Part shown: positions 1 to 7,472 of the stretch, piece after piece
Layout of the letters: each line of letters opens with the position of its first letter
How positions within the stretch are numbered: the stretch's first letter is position 1
Assembly (NCBI RefSeq): GCF_903819215.1
Contig: NZ_CAIJCT010000016.1
DNA: 64,000 nt
Direction: 5' to 3' (one strand)
DNA from: Aedoeadaptatus coxii
Lineage (GTDB): Bacteria; Bacillota; Clostridia; Tissierellales; Peptoniphilaceae
The notes under the pieces: model-generated
Database searches by the model: none
What the model was told of the DNA's origin: nothing
What the model saw: only the letters and a program-made list of their open reading frames with translations
Position numbers and translations under genes: made by a program

Positions 1-38
1 TATGTTTTTGTTAAATCAACTGTTTTTACTATATTCAT
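1..38 (-). CDS. ABC transporter ATP-binding protein, first 12 codons only
   Basis: Only the start of this gene is inside the window. On the minus strand AAGGAGG (46-52) is followed by an ATG at 38 and codons reading MNIVKTVDLTKT, with a tyrosine likely next. This is the usual N-terminus of ABC ATPases, up to the A-loop aromatic residue that stacks on ATP. It lies just downstream of a Bce-like kinase and regulator, so a BceA-like ATPase of an antimicrobial-peptide detoxification transporter is the best inference. A terminator and a probable regulated promoter separate it from the kinase gene. Confidence 0.65.
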   Translation of the reverse strand, partial: MNIVKTVDLTKT

Positions 39-56
39 ATTGCATCCTCCTTAACT

Positions 57-96
57 TGTCTAAAGGATAATGGACTTAAGTGACTGGAAAGTGACT
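57..96 (-). promoter_or_regulatory. Direct-repeat operator and probable promoter of the ABC transporter gene
   Basis: The plus strand carries AAGTGACT at 78-85 and again at 89-96, so the copies are exactly 11 bp apart on one helical face. That is the classic arrangement for OmpR/PhoB-type regulators. On the minus strand they lie just upstream of a TATCCT-like -10 (about 63-68) and the gene start at 38. The response regulator at 1109-1768 is the obvious candidate ligand; this is inference. Confidence 0.5.
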
Positions 97-98
97 AG

Positions 99-132
99 AA
101 AAAAAGACCATGTCTTATTTTAGACACAGTCT
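99..132 (-). terminator. Rho-independent terminator after the histidine kinase gene
   Basis: On the minus strand an 11-bp stem (122-132 with 105-115, two G-U pairs) encloses a six-base loop and is followed by seven T residues (105-99). It separates the kinase gene from the ABC transporter gene, so the transporter probably needs its own promoter. Confidence 0.75.
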
Positions 133-138
133 TAAAAT

Positions 139-1116
139 TTAATTATAAAACCTCAGTTCAAAAGCATTTGATTTTTTCCCCCTATGATATAACAATTCTC
201 CATTTTGTCTTTCCATTACAGATTTTGCCATAGGAAGTCCGATACCATAGCCTTTTGAATTTGGATCCGCCTTATAAAAACGTCTAAAAACTTTCTCTAA
301 CATTTGTCGATCTAAGCCATTTGAGAAATCTTCCACTAATATGCTCTTATATAAGTTTGTTTCTTTTAAGTAAATTTCTATATGTCTATCTTCTGTTGCC
401 TCTATTCCGTTTTTCATTACATTAAATAATGCTTCATAGGTCCATTTCTTATCGCACACAAGACCATAATCTTCTCCATAAATAGGAATTTCAATAGTAT
501 CGCTGATAAAATAATTTTTTAGCTTTCGAATAATATCTTCAATTAATTCTCGAGCAGATATACTATCTTTCGCCATTTCTATTGTGCCGGAATCAAGGGC
601 CGCAAGTTTTAATAAAATATCAGATAAGTTGTGGAGTCTAAGTAAATTATCTTTAAGTCTATCTATATATTCTTCTGAAAGCTCGTCCTCTTCGTCTTCT
701 AATAAGTCCAGTAATAATAAAGATCCAGTCAACGGAGTTTTAATTTGATGGGCAATATCTTCAGTATATTCTCTTAAAGTTTCCTTATTTTTCTCTGCAT
801 TTTCGGCTATTCTCTTGTTTTCTATAATGATTTTAATAATTTCATCTCTAAGTTTTCCAAATTCATCGTCTATAATTTCATAATTATCTGAGTTTATGTC
901 TAGTGAATGAAGGAGTCTAAATATATTATTGATTTTATCCTCAAGAACTTTTTCTTTTTCCTTTTCAATTTTAGAAATAACTATAAACAAAATTACATTT
1001 ATCACTAGAAAGCCAATAAGTGTTAGAATATCAAATCTTGGATTGAGATAAATTACAAACAAAGACATTAGTAGATTTAAAATGAAGACAAGTAAAATAC
1101 TTTTGCTTTTAGTCAT
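139..1116 (-). CDS. Intramembrane-sensing (BceS-like) sensor histidine kinase
   Basis: The 325-residue protein has two membrane helices (about 7-24 and 30-48) with almost no external loop. That is the layout of intramembrane-sensing kinases, which detect antibiotics through a partner ABC transporter. The phospho-acceptor H-box EDIAHQIKTPLTG places the histidine at residue 123. A HATPase_c domain follows, with the N-box around VMKNGIEATED and a G-box GYGIGLPMAKS. The start overlaps the end of the response regulator gene by 8 bp, so the two are translationally coupled. The gene is much more AT-rich than the window average, suggesting acquisition by transfer. Peptide-antibiotic sensing is inferred from architecture and the neighbouring ABC gene. 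Confidence 0.85.
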   Translation of the reverse strand: MTKSKSILLVFILNLLMSLFVIYLNPRFDILTLIGFLVINVILFIVISKIEKEKEKVLEDKINNIFRLLHSLDINSDNYEIIDDEFGKLRDEIIKIIIENKRIAENAEKNKETLREYTEDIAHQIKTPLTGSLLLLDLLEDEEDELSEEYIDRLKDNLLRLHNLSDILLKLAALDSGTIEMAKDSISARELIEDIIRKLKNYFISDTIEIPIYGEDYGLVCDKKWTYEALFNVMKNGIEATEDRHIEIYLKETNLYKSILVEDFSNGLDRQMLEKVFRRFYKADPNSKGYGIGLPMAKSVMERQNGELLYHRGKKSNAFELRFYN

Positions 1117-1768
1117 TGTCCCACCTATAGCCTATTCCTCTAAGAGTTTTTATATGGTTACCATAATTACCAAGCTTAGATCTCAATCTTTTTATAGTGA
1201 CAGTCAGCGTATTGTCATTTACTTCATAAAAATCATAACCCCAAACATAATCTAAAATTCGCTCTCTCGATAGATTTATATTTTGGTTTTCTAAAAGCAT
1301 TTCCAAAACAGCAAACTCTTTTAAGTTAAGGTCTAAATCCTTTCCATCTATTGAAGCTTGTTTTGAAAGAAGATCTAAAGATAAATTTTCAAAAGTTAGC
1401 TCCTCTACTTTTTTTATTTTTCTGCTAAAGACATTGTCTATTCTCGCCTTTAGGACAGGAAGAGAGAAAGGCTTTGTAATATAATCATCCGCTCCTTGAG
1501 AAAGACCTTTTATAACATATTCGTCTTCGTCTTTTACAGTAAGCATTATGACTGGAAGATCAGAAAATTCTCTCAGCCACTTTAAAAAATTAAAGCCTGA
1601 CCCATCAGGGAGATTAGCATCAAGAAGAATTAAGTCAAAGTCATTAAAATTTATATTTTCTGTCTGAGAAAGATGATTATAAATAATAGTTTCAATATTC
1701 TGTTTGTTTAAGTAAGTTTTAACAGCAAAGGAAATTGTGCTGTCATCTTCAATCATTAGTATTTTCAA
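1109..1768 (-). CDS. OmpR-family response regulator
   Basis: The 219-residue protein has a receiver domain with the acidic pair EDD near residues 8-10, phospho-acceptor aspartate about residue 50 (LILLDANLPDG) and the conserved lysine in DYITKPF. A C-terminal winged helix ends in RGIGYRWDND. I set the start at a TTG (1768) because GGAG sits 7 nt upstream and the protein then begins KILMIEDD like its family. The longer ATG start at 1798 would add ten residues and has no clear ribosome-binding site. It probably controls the adjacent ABC transporter promoter through the direct repeats at 78-96. Confidence 0.88.
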   Translation of the reverse strand: MKILMIEDDSTISFAVKTYLNKQNIETIIYNHLSQTENINFNDFDLILLDANLPDGSGFNFLKWLREFSDLPVIMLTVKDEDEYVIKGLSQGADDYITKPFSLPVLKARIDNVFSRKIKKVEELTFENLSLDLLSKQASIDGKDLDLNLKEFAVLEMLLENQNINLSRERILDYVWGYDFYEVNDNTLTVTIKRLRSKLGNYGNHIKTLRGIGYRWDND

Positions 1769-1804
1769 TTCTATACTCCAATACTTCCGATATATCACAC
1801 CAAA

Positions 1805-1906
1805 CTACCTGCAAATTCTACCAGGTATATCCATGCTCGCATTCTCATCGCTTCCCATTTTAGCGATGGTATGAGGCGTTGTGTCGACGGCTTTTTGTAG
1901 GTCTAA
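1805..1906 (-). pseudogene. Remnant of an XRE-family helix-turn-helix regulator
   Basis: Read on the minus strand, this stretch encodes about 33 residues between two stops. They include DLQKAV, TIAKMG, DENASMD and RICR, the recognition-helix region of a common small XRE regulator (DLQxA...TIAKMGRDENVSMDVLVRICKAL). There is no start codon, the N-terminal helices are missing, and a stop follows RICR where the family continues. It lies immediately upstream of the two-component genes in the same AT-rich island. I read it as debris from a mobile or imported segment. A hairpin (CATCGCT/AGCGATG, about 1846-1868) falls inside it by virtue of the coding sequence. Confidence 0.6.
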
Positions 1907-2052
1907 TTATTCACCTTTTCATCTATTAATTCTTTCATGATATTATACTACCTTTAGTAACGCAATCTTTCCATTTCTCCATTTCTCTCAATTAAACTCG
2001 CTGTTTATATAAGAGCCGTTAGGCAGATCTTTAGATATGTTTCTCGACCATG

Positions 2053-2091
2053 AAAAATCGGCACGAAGTTCTATGCTTTCATGCCGATTTT
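2053..2091 (-). terminator. Terminator of the cysteine transporter operon
   Basis: The minus strand reads AATCGGCA-T-GAA, a loop, then TTC-G-TGCCGATT followed by a T run (2057-2053). This strong intrinsic terminator lies just past the substrate-binding protein gene. A second hairpin, GAGCC/GGCTC at about 2106-2120 with a T run on the plus strand to 2127, faces the opposite way and overlaps the end of the operon. Confidence 0.8.
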
Positions 2092-2124
2092 GATTCCTAT
2101 TCCAGAGCCTTCGCGGCTCGTTTT

Positions 2125-2988
2125 TTATTGCAAGTATCCCTCCGGCTTCGCTTCTACCACCATGTCTTCCGGTTTGGCGGCATCGCCGTAGGTGGGGGCT
2201 AGTGTTTCGTCATAGGCTTTGGTGAAGAATCCTTCGCCGTAGAGTTTTTCGATAAGTCCGTTGACGAAATCGAGCATTTCTTTGTTGCCTTTTTTAACGG
2301 CCGGCGCGATGTAATCCACATCGCCTAAGCTTTGAACGCCCACGTCGAATCCCGGATTTTCCACTGCCCACGCCAAGACTTCCGTGTTGTCCGTACTCAT
2401 GGCGTCGCCTCTGCCGTCTAAGAGGGCGCTGTAGGCTTCGGCGTATTGATCGTATTTTTGCAGTCTCACTTCGGGATGTTCTTTGGTGAAATAAGTGTCG
2501 GCGGTGGTGCCTTTGCTGACGATCAGGGTTTTGTCTTTCAGTTGTGCCACATCGGTGATGTTGCCTTTAGGGGATACGATCCCTAAGGAAACTTTCATGT
2601 AGGGCAGAGCGAAGTCTACTTGTTCTTTCCGCTCGTCGGTCACCGTAAAGTTGGCGAGAAGTAGATCGATTTTGTTGGCGTTTAAATATTCCACGCGGCT
2701 CGCCGCTTCTACGGGAACGTAGTTTACTTTGACGCCGAGTTCTTTTGCAATGCGATTGCCGAGGGCAATGTCGTAGCCTTGGAATTCGCCTTTGTCGTCG
2801 ACGTAGCCGAAAGGTTTTTTGTCGCCGAAGACGCCGATGGTAATTTCGCCGGATTTTTTAATTTCGTCGATGGTGCGGGTTTTCCCCGTATCCGCCGCCG
2901 CTTCCTGTCCTTCTTCTTTTACGCTTCCGCAGCCTACGAGGCCGATGGCTAAGAGAGCGATGAGTAGTAGTGCAGATAGTTTTTTCAT
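2125..2988 (-). CDS. CjaA-like cysteine-binding lipoprotein of an ABC transporter
   Basis: The 287-residue extracellular solute-binding protein (SBP_bac_3 fold) carries a lipoprotein signal with lipobox LVGC, so Cys20 is the lipidated residue. The mature part contains IGVFGDKKPFGYVDDKG, RVEYLNANKIDLLLANFT, VDFALPYMKVSLGIV and SKGTTADTYFT. These segments closely resemble, from memory, the Campylobacter cysteine-binding protein CjaA. It is the last gene of a four-gene operon (permease, permease, ATPase, binding protein). A cysteine ligand is supported independently by the cysteine-codon leader peptide at the head of the operon. AGGAGG precedes the ATG. Confidence 0.88.
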   Translation of the reverse strand: MKKLSALLLIALLAIGLVGCGSVKEEGQEAAADTGKTRTIDEIKKSGEITIGVFGDKKPFGYVDDKGEFQGYDIALGNRIAKELGVKVNYVPVEAASRVEYLNANKIDLLLANFTVTDERKEQVDFALPYMKVSLGIVSPKGNITDVAQLKDKTLIVSKGTTADTYFTKEHPEVRLQKYDQYAEAYSALLDGRGDAMSTDNTEVLAWAVENPGFDVGVQSLGDVDYIAPAVKKGNKEMLDFVNGLIEKLYGEGFFTKAYDETLAPTYGDAAKPEDMVVEAKPEGYLQ

Positions 2989-3000
2989 TGTATTCCTCCT

Positions 3001-3735
3001 TTAGTGATAATGAAAACCTTCTAAAAATTGACGGGCGCGTTCCGTCTTCGGATGCTCGAAGAATGTTTCCGGATCGGAATCTTCTACGATGGCGCCGTCT
3101 TCTAAAAAGAGTATGCGATCGGCGACTTGCCGCGCAAATTCCATTTCGTGGGTGACGATGAGCATGGTCTTTCCCTCTTCCGCAAGTTCCCCGACGAGGG
3201 CGAGAACTTCCTGTACCATTTCCGGATCCAGAGCGGCGGTTACTTCGTCGAATAGATAGATGTCGGGATCCATAAGCATGGCGCGTAAGATGGCGACGCG
3301 CTGTTGCTGTCCGCCGGAAAGATTGGCGGGGTAGCTGGCGGCTTTATCGCCGAGTCCCACCCGTTCCAAAAGGGCGCGGGCTCTTTCTTCCGCCTGCTTT
3401 TTGTCTTCCCCTTTCGCTTTAATGGGCCCCAGGGTCAGATTGTCCAGCACGTTCATGTGGCCGAAGAGTTCGTAGGATTGAAAGACCATGCCGATTTTTT
3501 TGCGCACGTCGGGCATTTCTTTTTCGCTCTTTACGACGCTTTCCCCTTTTAGGAGAATGTCGCCTGCGCTAATGCGCTCCAGGCCGTTGATGCAACGAAG
3601 GAGTGTGCTTTTGCCGCAGCCCGAGGGCCCCAAAATGGCGAGGACGTCGCCTTTTTCAACTTTCAGGGAAAAATCGTTCAGTATTTCCAAATCGCCGTAG
3701 TGTTTGGTAATATTCTTTACTTCTAAAATGGCCAT
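3001..3735 (-). CDS. Polar amino acid (cysteine) ABC transporter ATPase
   Basis: The 244-residue GlnQ-type ATPase powers import by the two adjacent permeases. It shows Walker A GPSGCGKST (about 36-44), signature LSGGQQQR and Walker B IYLFDEVTAALDPE. The last differs slightly from the usual DEPTSALDP. The start is the ATG at 3735 behind GGAGG, giving the normal MAILEVKNITKHYG N-terminus. It overlaps the stop of the upstream permease gene as TAATG, indicating translational coupling. A longer open frame upstream is an artefact of overlap with the permease gene. Confidence 0.92.
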   Translation of the reverse strand: MAILEVKNITKHYGDLEILNDFSLKVEKGDVLAILGPSGCGKSTLLRCINGLERISAGDILLKGESVVKSEKEMPDVRKKIGMVFQSYELFGHMNVLDNLTLGPIKAKGEDKKQAEERARALLERVGLGDKAASYPANLSGGQQQRVAILRAMLMDPDIYLFDEVTAALDPEMVQEVLALVGELAEEGKTMLIVTHEMEFARQVADRILFLEDGAIVEDSDPETFFEHPKTERARQFLEGFHYH

Positions 3736-4412
3736 TATGCCTCCTTCCATTTTCGCTCCAGTTTGCCTGCCAATGTAGAGAGTGGGTAGCAGATTGCAAA
3801 GTAGAGAATAAAGATGACGCCGTAAATCCAAAGGGCGGCGGTGGGGATTTCAAGCCGCGTGGCTTCGATGATTTGTTGGCCGGTTTTTATGACTTCGATG
3901 ACGCCGATTAAGGCGATGAGGGATGTGGTTTTAATCATGCGGGTGACTAAGTTCATGGCTTGAGGAATCAGGCGGCGAAGGGCCTGGGGCAAAATAATGT
4001 AGCCCATGGTTTGCAGCCGCGTAAGGCCGATGGAGGCCGCCGCTTCGTATTGGTGTTTCGGGATGGATGAAATGGCGCCGCGCACCAAATCTCCCATTTC
4101 CGCCGTACCCCAAAGGGTGAAGACGATGATGGCCGCGTGAAAGCCTGAAATGTGAATGTTTAATGCTTTTGCCAAGCCGAAGTACACGATAAAGAGAAGC
4201 ACGAGTTGGGGCATGAGCCGCATAAATTCTAAATAGAGTTTGCTCACGGCGCGAATGATCTTCGATTCTTTCGTCATGATCCAGCCGAAGATCAGGCCGA
4301 AGAAAATGGAAAGGGCTACGGAAAGGATGGAGACGAGGATGGTGACCCAAAGGCCGCCGAAAAGACGGCTCCATGTATTAGGATTTACTAAGAGCGCTGC
4401 GCCCGATACCAT
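3735..4412 (-). CDS. Amino acid (cysteine) ABC transporter permease, second subunit
   Basis: The 225-residue His/Glu/Gln-family permease has about five membrane helices and the cytoplasmic EAA loop EAAASIGLTRLQTMGYIILP, which docks on the ATPase. AAAGGAGG sits nine bases upstream of the ATG. The first 35 bp overlap the end of the other permease gene. The two permeases would form a heterodimer for uptake of cysteine or cystine across the membrane. Confidence 0.9.
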   Translation of the reverse strand: MVSGAALLVNPNTWSRLFGGLWVTILVSILSVALSIFFGLIFGWIMTKESKIIRAVSKLYLEFMRLMPQLVLLFIVYFGLAKALNIHISGFHAAIIVFTLWGTAEMGDLVRGAISSIPKHQYEAAASIGLTRLQTMGYIILPQALRRLIPQAMNLVTRMIKTTSLIALIGVIEVIKTGQQIIEATRLEIPTAALWIYGVIFILYFAICYPLSTLAGKLERKWKEA

Positions 4413-5052
4413 GGCGTAACCTCCTTTCGAGTAGGGAAAAGAAAACGGCGACGGGTACGAGGATAACTAAATAGCTTAAAACTAAAAGGAGCAGTGCCTC
4501 GTCGGTTTCGTAATAGATGCCGATTAAATCTTTCGCCACATACATTAAATCGGCGAGGGCTACGGCGCTGAACACGGAGGTTTCTTTCAAGAGGAAGATC
4601 ATGTTCGCCCCGATGGAGGGCACGGCGATGGCCATGGCCTGTGGCAAGATGACGTGGCGGAGCATGGCGCTTTTCGTAAGGCCGATGCTTTTCGCCGCTT
4701 CGATCTGCCCTTTGGATACGGCTTCCAGACCGGAGCGAAAGGATTCCGCCATGTAACTCGCCCCTAAAAAGATGAGGCCCGCCACGGCGCAGGTTTCCGA
4801 CGATAGGACGATGCCGATTTTCGGCAGCCCGAAGTAGAGAAAAAACAATTGAATCAAAAGGGGCGTGTTTCTCGAAAGTTCGATATAGCCTTTTGTAATT
4901 CCGTTTAAGACGGGGATTTTTTCGACCCGTATAAAGGCGAGGATAAGGCCGATGACGAGGGAACCTCCTACGCCCATCAGCCCGATTCGCACCGTAAGCT
5001 TGGCGGCTTCCGCGTAATGGGGAAGCATTTCAAGCATAAATGCCCAATTCAT
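4378..5052 (-). CDS. Amino acid (cysteine) ABC transporter permease, first subunit
   Basis: This 224-residue permease is the first structural gene of the operon. It has an N-terminal amphipathic segment, about five membrane helices and the EAA motif EAAKSIGLTKSAMLRHVILP. The start ATG at 5052 follows AAAGGAG. It lies 70 bp downstream of the leader peptide stop and directly after the attenuator terminator, so its expression should depend on read-through. Confidence 0.9.
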   Translation of the reverse strand: MNWAFMLEMLPHYAEAAKLTVRIGLMGVGGSLVIGLILAFIRVEKIPVLNGITKGYIELSRNTPLLIQLFFLYFGLPKIGIVLSSETCAVAGLIFLGASYMAESFRSGLEAVSKGQIEAAKSIGLTKSAMLRHVILPQAMAIAVPSIGANMIFLLKETSVFSAVALADLMYVAKDLIGIYYETDEALLLLVLSYLVILVPVAVFFSLLERRLRHGIGRSALSKS

Positions 5053-5072
5053 GGCAACTCCTTTCAGACAAC

Positions 5073-5100
5073 AAAAAAAGCGAGCTTTCGCCCGCTCCTC
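5073..5100 (-). terminator. Attenuator terminator upstream of the cysteine transporter genes
   Basis: The minus strand reads AGCGGGC (5096-5090), loop GAAA, GCTCGCT (5085-5079) and then seven T residues (5079-5073). It lies between the cysteine-rich leader ORF and the first permease gene. Its 5' arm GCGGGC (5095-5090) can instead pair with GCCTGC (5155-5150), inside the leader coding region just after the Cys codons. That gives a plausible antiterminator. Confidence 0.78.
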
Positions 5101-5121
5101 AAATGATGAATTTAACGCCTT

Positions 5122-5223
5122 TTACGGTCGCCAAAAACAAAACATTTGCGCAGGCAAATAAGCCGTACAACAAGTACAGCAACATGCGCAGATGGACATG
5201 TTTTGTTTCTTTTTAATCATCAT
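5122..5223 (-). CDS. Cysteine-rich leader peptide (attenuation sensor)
   Basis: This 33-codon ORF begins with tandem ATG codons behind AGGAAAGAG. Its core reads C-A-C-C-C-T-C-C, six Cys codons within eight, with a seventh Cys near the end. Such runs occur in leader peptides where ribosome stalling on scarce charged tRNA-Cys controls a downstream terminator, as in trp and his leaders. The message has matching pairing options. AAACAAAACAT (5208-5198) is fully complementary to ATGTTTTGTTT (5145-5135), and the palindrome TGCGCA occurs on both sides of the Cys codons (5190-5185, 5152-5147). The transporter behind it is CjaA-like, so a cysteine-responsive switch fits. Function is inferred; the ORF and structures are visible. 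Confidence 0.78.
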   Translation of the reverse strand: MMIKKKQNMSICACCCTCCTAYLPAQMFCFWRP

Positions 5224-5256
5224 GGTTCTCTTTCCTTTTTGTTTTAACTTTCGTTA

Positions 5257-5285
5257 AGGATAACACGGTAAAGCGTTGTTGTCAA
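5257..5285 (-). promoter_or_regulatory. Sigma-A promoter of the leader peptide and cysteine transporter operon
   Basis: On the minus strand TTGACA (5285-5280) is a perfect -35, followed by a 17-bp spacer and TATCCT (5262-5257). Transcription would begin about 25 bp upstream of the leader peptide start. Confidence 0.75.
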
Positions 5286-5315
5286 ACTCTTTTAGTCGGA
5301 ATTGGATTTTTTCCC

Positions 5316-6326
5316 TTACTTTTTTAAGACCGCAAGGAGTTCTGCGATTTCTTCGTCTTTGGTTTCGTAAGTGGTGACGAAGCGAACCAGCGTCTTTTCC
5401 CCTTCTCTTGCGATTTCAAATTGGCCGGCTTCGCGAAGGCTTTCAATTTTTTCCCTTTCCACTTCCACAAAAAGCTGATTGCTTTCCAAGGGATAAATGG
5501 GGGTGTAGCCGATGGTATCCAATGCGCTGTAAAGTTTTTTCGCCATAGCGTTGGCTTTTTTGGCAATGTCGAAGTAAAGATTATCCTCAAAAAGGGCTTC
5601 AAATTGCGCCCCTAAGAGAAAGCCTTTGGCGAGAAGGAGGGATTGCTGCTTTTGGTAATAGATAAACTCGTCGGCGAGGCGTATGTTGGAAAATACGAGG
5701 GCTTCACCAAAGAGGGCGCCGTTTTTCGTGCCGCCGACGGAGAAAATATCGGCATAGTTCGGATAATCGGCGAGGGTTAAATCGCTCGCCTCGCTCATAA
5801 GGGCGCTGGCCATGCGAGCGCCGTCGATATAGACGAGAAGCTCGTGGCGATCGGCCACTTCCCGAATGGCTTCAAGTTCTTTTTTCGTGTAGACCCTGCC
5901 GGTTTCCGTGGCGTTGGAAAGATAAATCATTCCCGGAAGTACATTGTGGAAACTGCCGAAGCTTTCCAAGTGATCGTTTAATACATCAGGATCGAATTTT
6001 CCGCTTTCCGTAGGCACAGTAATAATTTTATGGCCGCCGCTTTCCACCGCCCCCACTTCGTCGCCGACAATATGGCCGGAATCTGCCGAAACTACCGCCT
6101 CGTGTGGCAGGAGTCGAAAGCCGATGGCGAGAGTATTGGCCGCCGTCCCGCCGGGTACGAAATGCACGGGGTAATGTTTCCCAAGGGCTTCGCCGATGAG
6201 TTTCGCCGCCCGCTCCGTGTGGGGATCAAATCCGTAGCCTACGTTATTTTCCCCCTGCACGGCCATAAGTTTTTCCAAAACCTTCGGGTGGCAAAGGTCG
6301 TGGTAATCGTTTCTGAAATTAAACAT
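5316..6326 (-). CDS. Threonine aldolase / beta-eliminating lyase family PLP enzyme
   Basis: The 336-residue fold-type I enzyme probably cleaves L-threonine or L-allo-threonine to glycine and acetaldehyde. Visible family features are FRNDYHDLCHPKVLEKL at the N-terminus, the PGGTAANTLAI loop, YIDGARMASAL (the aspartate contacts the PLP ring nitrogen) and the Schiff-base lysine in VGGTKNGALFG near residue 200. I chose the ATG at 6326 because GGAGGTG lies at the right distance. It is divergent from a CobD-like PLP enzyme, with only 62 bp between them. Exact substrate cannot be told from sequence. Confidence 0.82.
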   Translation of the reverse strand: MFNFRNDYHDLCHPKVLEKLMAVQGENNVGYGFDPHTERAAKLIGEALGKHYPVHFVPGGTAANTLAIGFRLLPHEAVVSADSGHIVGDEVGAVESGGHKIITVPTESGKFDPDVLNDHLESFGSFHNVLPGMIYLSNATETGRVYTKKELEAIREVADRHELLVYIDGARMASALMSEASDLTLADYPNYADIFSVGGTKNGALFGEALVFSNIRLADEFIYYQKQQSLLLAKGFLLGAQFEALFEDNLYFDIAKKANAMAKKLYSALDTIGYTPIYPLESNQLFVEVEREKIESLREAGQFEIAREGEKTLVRFVTTYETKDEEIAELLAVLKK

Positions 6327-6339
6327 AAGCACCTCCATA

Positions 6340-6368
6340 TTGTCTTTTTATTGGCGTCATTATATCAT
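6340..6368 (+). promoter_or_regulatory. Promoter of the CobD-like aminotransferase gene
   Basis: TTGTCT (6340-6345), a 17-bp spacer and TATCAT (6363-6368) lie 20 bp before the start codon. A TATAAT reads on the opposite strand in the same interval, so the two divergent genes may share this region. Confidence 0.6.
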
Positions 6369-6388
6369 AGCGTAGAAAAGGAGGTCCT

Positions 6389-7471
6389 ATGAAAAAACAT
6401 TCCCACGGAGCCGATCTTTACGATTTAGAAACGAAATACCAATGGCGAGCCGACGACATTCGCGACTTTTCTTCAAATATCAATCCCCTGGGTCCTTCCC
6501 CGAAAGCCCTTACGTACTTTCGCGATCACTTAACCGCCCTCTCCCGCTACCCCGATCCCGAATACAGAAAACTGCGGGAAGCCATCGGCCGCTACGTCCA
6601 CGCATCTGCCGACGATGTCCTTTTGGGAAGCGGCACCTCCCAATTAATCCAGGCCTATATCGCCTACATGAAACCGAAAAAGGCTCTTCTCAACAGCCCC
6701 TGCTATAGCGAATACGAGCGTGAGCTTGAAAAAAACCGCGCCCACATCGTCGAATACACCCTCGATTATCACGCCAATTTTAAAATCGACGTAGACGACG
6801 TGATCCGCATAATTCGAGAAGAATCCATCGATCTCTACGTCCTTACCAATCCCAATAATCCCACGGGATCGATTTTGACGCGGGTGGACATCGAGCGGAT
6901 TTTAGACGAAACCGACGTTCATATGCTCGTAGACGAAACCTATATCGAGTTTACCGATCGCGGCGTCTATTCCGCAGCCGCTCTCGCCACCCAAAGGGAA
7001 GATCTCTTCGTCGTGCGAGGTACGAGTAAATTCTTCGCCACGCCGGGCATTCGATTGGGCTACGGCTTAACGGGAAATCCCCATATAAAAAACGCCCTCG
7101 CAGAAACCCTCTCCATGTGGGGAATTAATGTGGCGGCGGAAATCATGGGGCGCATTATGTTTTCAGACGAAAGCTACCGCGCCAAAACCTATCATCTGGT
7201 TCAGGAAGAAAAAGAAAAACTCTGCGCGGGCCTGGAGGCCATCGATTCCTTAAAAGTCTTTCCCTCTTACGGCAACTTCGTCCTCGTTAAAATCAAAGAC
7301 CGCTCCCACACCGCCAAAGAACTTCGGGAAGCCCTTCTGGAAAAGAAACTCATCATTCGCGACTGCACAAGCTTTCGTAATTTAGATTCCCGCTTCTTCC
7401 GATTCTGCATTTTAGATGAGAAATCCAACGACGTCCTGCTCAGCGAAATCCGAAAATTCTTTAAAAAGTAG
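6389..7471 (+). CDS. CobD/HisC-like class I/II PLP aminotransferase or decarboxylase
   Basis: The 360-residue fold-type I enzyme begins HSHGADLYDLE...FSSNINPLGPSP, the signature of threonine-phosphate decarboxylase CobD and close HisC relatives. It continues with LTNPNNPTGS, MLVDETYIEF and the PLP lysine in GTSKFFATPGIRLGYG. No cobalamin or histidine genes lie nearby, so neither CobD nor HisC should be taken as proven. Pairing with a divergent threonine aldolase-like gene hints at threonine or phosphothreonine metabolism. AAAGGAGG precedes the ATG. Confidence 0.75.
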   Translation: MKKHSHGADLYDLETKYQWRADDIRDFSSNINPLGPSPKALTYFRDHLTALSRYPDPEYRKLREAIGRYVHASADDVLLGSGTSQLIQAYIAYMKPKKALLNSPCYSEYERELEKNRAHIVEYTLDYHANFKIDVDDVIRIIREESIDLYVLTNPNNPTGSILTRVDIERILDETDVHMLVDETYIEFTDRGVYSAAALATQREDLFVVRGTSKFFATPGIRLGYGLTGNPHIKNALAETLSMWGINVAAEIMGRIMFSDESYRAKTYHLVQEEKEKLCAGLEAIDSLKVFPSYGNFVLVKIKDRSHTAKELREALLEKKLIIRDCTSFRNLDSRFFRFCILDEKSNDVLLSEIRKFFKK

Positions 7472-7472
7472 A

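Noticed and set aside
1846..1868. CATCGCT/AGCGATG hairpin considered as an IS200/IS605-type end
   Set aside because: No transposase fragment is present; the bases are explained as part of the XRE-regulator remnant.
5053..5315. T-box or SAM riboswitch ahead of the cysteine transporter
   Set aside because: The region is filled by the leader ORF and one terminator; no T-box GGTGG element, specifier loop or SAM-I core was seen.
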